This document shows, piece after piece, positions 18,462-23,862 of a DNA stretch of 23,862 bases (its first letter is position 1; every line of letters begins with the position of its first letter). Both the position numbers and the translations under genes were made by a program. The stretch is taken from NCBI GenBank assembly GCA_021441665.1, contig JAGYYN010023206.1:1-23862 (forward strand). The letters are read 5' to 3'. The notes beneath the pieces are model-generated. The model saw nothing but the letters and a program-made list of their open reading frames with translations, had not been told where the DNA came from and did no database searches. Source of the DNA: Euplotes cf. woodruffi 2 WChen-2021. Its lineage: Eukaryota > Ciliophora > Spirotrichea > Euplotida > Euplotidae.

Positions 18462-21000
18462 TTAACTCGGCGTAAGATTTGGGATGTAGAAAAGCGAAAC
18501 AAAGACGCTCTCTAATTTCTTTGCAGTTTGCATGACGTCCATATCACCATCGTCTTGTGCGACATTTTTAATCCAAGCTTCGATCTATATTACATTACTA
18601 AAACTGCTTTTTCTTACTCTTTTTAAATAAGAAAGGAGTTCATTGATCATAAAAGGTTTGCAGCCTAATATTATAGTTGTGAATATCTCGATTATTCACT
18701 TTCTAACCCCGCTGTCGTTGATTTCCATAAACAAATTAATTGTTTGGCAGGTCTCTTCGACAAACGCCATGAAGTTGTGGCTGTTCATTCAGTGGTACAG
18801 CAATATCGATATTGTTCTGAGATAAGCTACAGTTAAGTCCTTTTCATCTAAATATACCAGACATGTGTATGAGTACTGGGGCAATGCCAGCAACGGGTAC
18901 AGTATTTTATCACAAACAGCAAGCAGATAATTTCTTCTTGCCTTTGACTCCTTTTGTTTCGAATAATACGATAACTTTTTTGAAGTATTTGCTTGTATCC
19001 TCTCGTTAATTATCTTTTGGTTCTTATCGAAGTCAGTTTCGATATGAGGAGCTTCGAAGAAGCTCTTGAATTCTTCAGCATAGTCGGTATATGAGCTCGA
19101 CTTGTCTTCGAATTTCTCTTGCTGGTATTCTGAATCTGCAAGTTCTCTAAATGCATCCTGCATCAGCCCAAGTAACTTTATTTTATGTCCGATTGAAGCT
19201 TCTTTATATCCGAGTCGAGTAAAGAAGATTCCAGCTGATTCAGCAGGTTTAACAAATAGACACGCCCGTATTGCTTCTGATTTCAGGTTTTCGAAATTAT
19301 CTTTGCTGAATCTGTTTTCAGTTCGAAATAGAACTTGCAAAAGCTCGTTGAGCATTACATCTAAATTTGGAAGGTTTTTCCTAATGATTTCAGCTGCGCT
19401 TTCTAGTGCAAGATGGTATCTATCGATATCCTCGCTTTGCAGTCCTTTGATTAGATCATACAGATGCGTGGGTTTGGTATTGAACTTGATATCTTGGGCA
19501 TCGTCGTCTTCAATAATAAATCCTTCGAAGTCGCTGTCATTGTCGCTATCGTTGTCATCATAGAAGTCAGCGGGTACCTTTTGTTCTTCCTCAGTTTCTT
19601 CAGGCTTGATATTAGTTTCATGAATCATTTGTGGTTCAGAAAGAATCATATCGAATTCTTCAATCTGTTCTTTAGTGGTCATCCTCTGTTCGAATGCCTC
19701 AAGCCCTTGTGCCAAAGTATCCCAAATGATATGAGCATATTTGATATTCATTATATCCCCATCCAATCGGTTTTTAATGCCTTCCTGAATAAGACCCATA
19801 ATTTTTGGTGTCCGGCTGTTACATTCTAGCATCAAATGTCTGATGATGTAAGTCAAGAACTCATGTTGTCGGATACTTCCGATCGCAATGAGTCTTTTGC
19901 TTCCCCACACACTTAATGCCTTTGACAGGTGGTCAGTCATCGAATCGTGAAAGTAGGTCTTAATAACTTGCAGCAGTTCTTGTGCATAGAACTTACTGAC
20001 ATCTGTATTCGCCTGAGAATCATAAAATCTTTCGAGCACTACTCTTTCGACGATTCTCAGCTGTGACTGCAAGTGCGGGATGAGTCTTGGTATCGTATTT
20101 ATATTTACAGCTTTTTCAATTAATACTTGATCTTTTACATTTGATATCAAAGAACATATTTTGTCACTGATTCAACTGTTGTTCGTGATGATCTTTTCAG
20201 TAATCAAAAATACTGTTGATGAGTAAACTGCAATGCTTATTTGCTCTTTTAATTCATCATCGACTGAATCAGCAATACTCACCATTTGATTTATGAAGTT
20301 TGTGTAGTAAGCTTGATAAGCAAGTTTCACATGCTTTCACATTCCCATGAAGTTATGAATTCTTTTCTGGAGCTGACAAATTTCGTTTATTATTTCTATA
20401 TTTTAAAATTAATATCAAAAAGTGCAGGAGGATTAACAATCACTGATGTGACTGAGCGAGTGTTGGAACTTAATTTACCAGTTGAGTATAGTTCATCTTT
20501 TTGATTGATTACTTTAGTAATCCAATTATCATCGATAAGCAAGCTGTTGTAAAACACCTGAATAATCATGATCCTTGTGTGGGGCTCTCTCACAAACTGT
20601 GAGAGGGTTTTTGAACCGCTCAAAATTGATAGTAAACAAAGGAATAAGTCAAACTCAAAAGTGCCAGAACTATTTGCTTGATTATATTCTTTAATAGTTT
20701 CAATGAGACCTTCGCATAATTTCAGAGATTTCTGAGGATTTGTAGCTGCATATTTATCAACTTCAGTCTCGTTTTCTAACAGTCGATGTAGGCTATATTG
20801 ATCGTTAGTTAAATATTGCTTAAACAAAGCAAAAATAGATAAAAATCTTGATGGATATTTACATCATGCTCAAATAATAAAATAATGTTATTAATTGAAA
20901 TCAAAGCGCAGTCACTATACATTCTCTTCAAGCTTGGCAGTCTAAAATTCGGTAGTGTTATCGATTCTATTTCTCTAAAAATAGCGATTGGCGACTCCAT
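18462..21000 (-). CDS. TELO2: TELO2 / Tel2, PIKK-stabilising TTT complex subunit
   Basis: Tel2 with Tti1 and Tti2 delivers newly made PI3K-like kinases (mTOR, ATM, ATR) to the Hsp90-R2TP chaperone. Four exons: ATG 21000-20998, introns 20819-20862 (44 nt), 20396-20478 (83) and 18585-18617 (33), stop TAA 18464-18462; 792 residues, near the human length of 837. The conserved Telomere_reg-2 domain is clear in the second half: THLYDLIKGLQSEDIDRYHL, ALESAAEIIRKNLPNL, ENLKSEAIRACLF, ESAGIFFTRLGYKEASIGHK. Just before it is an acidic Ser/Asp stretch (DDNDSDNDSDFEGF) at the place of the CK2-phosphorylated PIH1D1-docking segment of TELO2. The N-terminal half is alpha-helical. In-frame UGA encode Cys. 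It is divergent from the NFX1 gene with about 115 nt between starts. An in-frame upstream extension exists, but 21000 is the first clear ATG. Confidence 0.85.
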
Positions 21001-21115
21001 ATTCGCAAATATATTTATTACAATTAGATTTAATATTTTACAGATCACGTAAAACTCGATCCTGCTCAATGAATCAATTTTGAATTTAATTGGCTGATTT
21101 TCGATAATATTAAAA
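21001..21115. promoter_or_regulatory. Short divergent intergenic region, presumed bidirectional promoter
   Basis: Only 115 nt, AT-rich, separates the ATGs of TELO2 (-) and NFX1 (+). It must hold both start regions. No defined promoter element was recognised. Confidence 0.4.
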
Positions 21116-23862
21116 ATGGAAAGAGGCGATAGCCGAAAGCACGACCGAGGTGGTGGACGAGGATGGCGTGGCCACAACCGAGGTCGAAATCGATTCCACA
21201 ATTCAAACTATCACTACCAAGAGTCTCATGATAGCACATACTACAATTATCAAGGAAACGAGGAGTCATCCCAGAAAGATGAATCCTATTACCAAAACTA
21301 CGACAACAACTATTACGGAGGAAAGGGCTACTACAACTCAGGATACGAACAAGAGTACAAGCCAAGAGGCCGAGGAGGTAGAGGAGGCAGAAGAGGAAAT
21401 TACAAAGGATACAGAGGAGGTTATAGAACCTCAAGAGGAAGACAGAGACGCAACGAGTACAATGAAAGTGAACAACACACCGAAGAAGGCAAATCTAACT
21501 ACAATCAACCACCCAAGACCAGCTACGAACAGAAAAGACCATATAAAGAGTATCAAAGAAGAGAAAACCAGCCTAAAACTGGACCAGTTGAAGCAGAAGC
21601 CGTTGAAGAGGCTAAGATTTACTATAATCCAGATGATTTCATTATCAAGTATGATAAGCTTCCTGAAAAAACTGAGTACTTAATTCGTGAACTTTGCCAG
21701 GGATCAATTGGGTGCTCTATTTGACACAATGACATCTCGCAGATCAGTGCGATTTGGAATTGAAAACAGTGCTTCCAACCACTGCATTTAGGATGCATTC
21801 GCAGATGGATTAAGAAAGTCAATGCCGAGGCACCAGTAGAAAATCAACTTCCATTTGAAAATAGAAAAGAAGAAGTCGATGAAAGTGAGCACGATTTTAT
21901 CGAAGGACGGATGGAAGTTAAAATGGGTAAAAGTGGGGAACTCAAAATCGAGCAGGCAACAGCTTATACGTGGACATGACCGAATTGAGCGTATAATTAC
22001 ACTGAGTCAATGCCGAAGTACTACTGTTTCTGTAAAAGAGAGCTGAATCCTGACCCAAGTCTTTACTATATTCCGCATAGTTGTAGCAAGGTCTGAAACA
22101 AACGAAAGAATCAATACTGCAATCACACTAATTGCAACTTAGAATGCCATCCAGGAGCGTGAATTCCTTGAGAAGAATTAGTTTCGATTACATGCTATTG
22201 AGGCAAAGCCACTCGCGAGGTGACTTGCCATGTTAAATCTCAAAAGCAGAACTTCTGATGTCAGGACATCTGTGGAAAATCTTTAGAGTGTTTCAACCAC
22301 ATTTGTGAAGAAATCTGCCACGAGGGAGCCTGACACCCTTGTAAAGAAAAAGAGACCATTTCTTGATATTGTGGAAAGAAAGAGCTCGAAGTTGAATGTG
22401 GAAGCTCAGGTGTTTCTTGTCACAGCATCTGAGGAAAGCCTTTGAGCTGAGGAAACCATACATGTACAAAAACATGACATTTTGGTGATTGCGGCGACTG
22501 TGAACAATTACCTGAAAAGGTCAAGCTCTGACCATGAGGCAAGTCAACACTGAGATCACTAAACCCGAACGGGTATCGTAAATCTTGTCTTGAAGAGATA
22601 CCAACTTGCAAAGCGATTTGAGGGAAGCTACTACCGTGCGGTACTCATCATTGAAGAAGAAAATGCCACCAAGGACCTTGTGCACTGTGAGAAGTCCAGT
22701 GAACTGAAATATGCAGATGTGGTAAGGGGGAAAGAAAGAAGAAATGCTATGAACTTAATTATCCAATCGATAATGTAGTCATCTACGGAGAAGAAATCTT
22801 AAAATCAGTCCAACAGTTTAGAGAAAAACCATTTAGATGCATTAAAAAATGCAACAAATTAAAAAGATGTAAAAAGCACAGATGTCAGAATTTATGATGC
22901 GATACAGTGTCTTTAACTGATCCTTCAGGAGCACATATTTGATTAGAGACTTGAGGTAAAGACTTAGCATGTGGCAAGCACAAATGAATAGCCTTTTGCC
23001 ATATCGATGCATGCGAGCCATGAGCAGTCTATTCAAACGTACCTCTATCTTGTCCTTGTGGCAGTACAATAATTCCTGCTCCAGTTAGATGAGGCGAAAA
23101 ACCATTTTGATTTAAGAAATGCAGAAGAATCCATAAAGAATGAGGGCACACTTGCGGTCAGCAATGACACCCAGGTCCTTGTCCATCGTGCACAGAAGGA
23201 GTCTCTAAAAAGTGTTTGTGAGGTAAAGAAACACTCGATAACATCAAATGAGGTGATCAGCAGCCAAGCTGTGGACAAATATGTAATATAGTCCTTCCTT
23301 GCGGCCACAACTGCAAGAAGATGTGTCACAACCATCAACTATTCGTCAACAGCGGAGAGATCGATGAAGGCTGAGGGCAAAAATGCAATAGGAAAAGGAA
23401 GAACTGAAAGCACAAATGACAAGAAAAATGCCACGCAGCAGATGAATGTCCTGACTTACCTTGAGAAGCAGAAGTAAAAATGCGCTGCAAATGCAAATAC
23501 AGATACGTCCCAGGCATCTGCAATCGGTACTTTGAAGGGTTCATTGAAGAGGAGACGAAAACAATTGAGTGCAACTCAGAGTGAATCAAGAACAAACGTG
23601 ACGCACAAATCGCAAAAGCATTCTCAAGCAAAGATGAAAAGAAGCAAAAAGAACTTAGAGCGGATTACTATCCAGAAAGTTTAATTGAGTTTGCAAAGGA
23701 AAATCTGAAGCTAATTTCAAAGCTCGAAAAGATATTCGAGGAAATCATCCGCACAAAAGGATTTATTAGTCTACCTGATATTGAAGTCTCAATGAGAAAG
23801 TATGTGTCGATGCTAGCGAAAGAGCATTATGGCCTTGATGTCTGATCTTACGGAGGAAGAAA
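21116..23862 (+). CDS. NFX1: NF-X1-type zinc finger protein with RGG-rich N-terminus, 3' partial
   Basis: The family comprises nuclear zinc-finger regulators with RING-type E3 activity and RNA/DNA-binding roles. ATG 21116; one intron-free frame to the window edge (915 codons) when UGA is Cys. Residues 1-180 are low-complexity: RGG boxes (GGRGWRGHNRGRN, KPRGRGGRGGRRG) and Tyr/Asn/Gln tracts. A RING-like C4HC3 follows (CSIC, NCKQCF, PLHLGCIRRW, WTCPNC), then YYCFCKRELNPDP as in NFX1. Next comes a long array of NF-X1 fingers, e.g. CNHTNCNLECHPGACIPC, CFNHICEEICHEGACHPC and CGQQCHPGPCPSC, in which more than 30 ligand cysteines are UGA. The end (YYPESLIEFAKENLKLISKL, then LPDIEVSMRKYVSML and HYGLDVCSYG) is an R3H domain cut by the window edge. 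The protein is essentially complete apart from its last residues. Confidence 0.94.

Noticed and set aside
19102-19829. Plus-strand open frames within the TELO2 region
   Set aside because: They are antisense to conserved Telomere_reg-2 domain codons and look like Ser/Leu-rich shadow translations.
20396-20478. Extension of the second TELO2 exon to the TAG at about 20396
   Set aside because: This tail is intron sequence: GTAAAT...ATATAG splices in phase to EIINEICQLQKRIHNF and the rest of TELO2.
21150-21683. Thr/Glu-rich second frame within the NFX1 5' region
   Set aside because: It is a +1 shadow of the repetitive RGG/Tyr/Asn coding sequence and has no independent start context.
1-23862. Telomere repeats, Tec-type transposons, tRNA genes, CRISPR arrays, viral remnants
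   Set aside because: No C4A4/G4T4 tract, transposase or integrase motif, cloverleaf B-box or regular repeat array was seen on either strand by eye.

Overview
The window is nuclear DNA of a hypotrich ciliate, almost certainly a Euplotes. The proof is the genetic code: UGA is read as cysteine, not as stop or tryptophan. The NF-X1-type protein at the right end has more than 30 in-frame UGA codons sitting on zinc-ligand cysteines, and every recognisable gene here contains in-frame UGA while ending in UAA or UAG. Two other Euplotes traits agree: very short AT-rich GT-AG introns (about 19 to 170 nt, mostly 24 to 84) and internal AAA-UAA or AAA-UAG sites after which coding resumes in the +1 frame.

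Layout, left to right. A 5'-truncated TFIP11/Ntr1 spliceosome-disassembly factor (3-1652, +) converges on an intron-rich ankyrin-repeat gene (1903-2874, -). After an AT-rich spacer come a small unrecognised gene (3220-3598, +) and a 600-residue lysine/serine/asparagine-rich coiled-coil protein (4119-6260, +). Next are a small multi-span membrane protein with a C-terminal p97-binding-like (SHP) box (6378-7058, +), tubulin cofactor E with a +1 frameshift (7395-9063, +), and an unrecognised membrane protein (9272-10804, +). Two tandem voltage-gated-type K+ channels with degenerate cyclic-nucleotide-binding domains follow (10917-13963 and 14573-17420, +), with likely frameshift sites in their C-terminal tails. 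Then come a small charged helical protein (17488-17700, +), a small possibly mitochondrial protein (17887-18301, +), TELO2 of the TTT complex (18462-21000, -), and an NFX1 homologue with an RGG-rich N-terminus that runs off the right edge (21116 onward, +).

The genes do not form one pathway. Most are ordinary housekeeping functions (splicing, tubulin folding, kinase maturation, RNA or transcription regulation), plus the ion-channel pair and lineage-specific proteins. The notable system-level signal is the density of recoding: besides UGA=Cys throughout, five of about thirteen genes have an AAA-stop followed by good coding in the +1 frame, six sites in all. Domain homology makes the TBCE and ankyrin cases strong and the second site in channel 2 fairly strong. 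The other three could also be explained by short introns.

No telomere repeat (C4A4/G4T4) is present, and about thirteen genes lie on one 24-kb stretch. Typical Euplotes macronuclear chromosomes are gene-sized, so this is either micronuclear (germline) DNA or an unusually long multigene somatic chromosome. No clear internal eliminated sequence or transposon was recognised. No tRNA, rRNA, CRISPR or viral remnants were seen.
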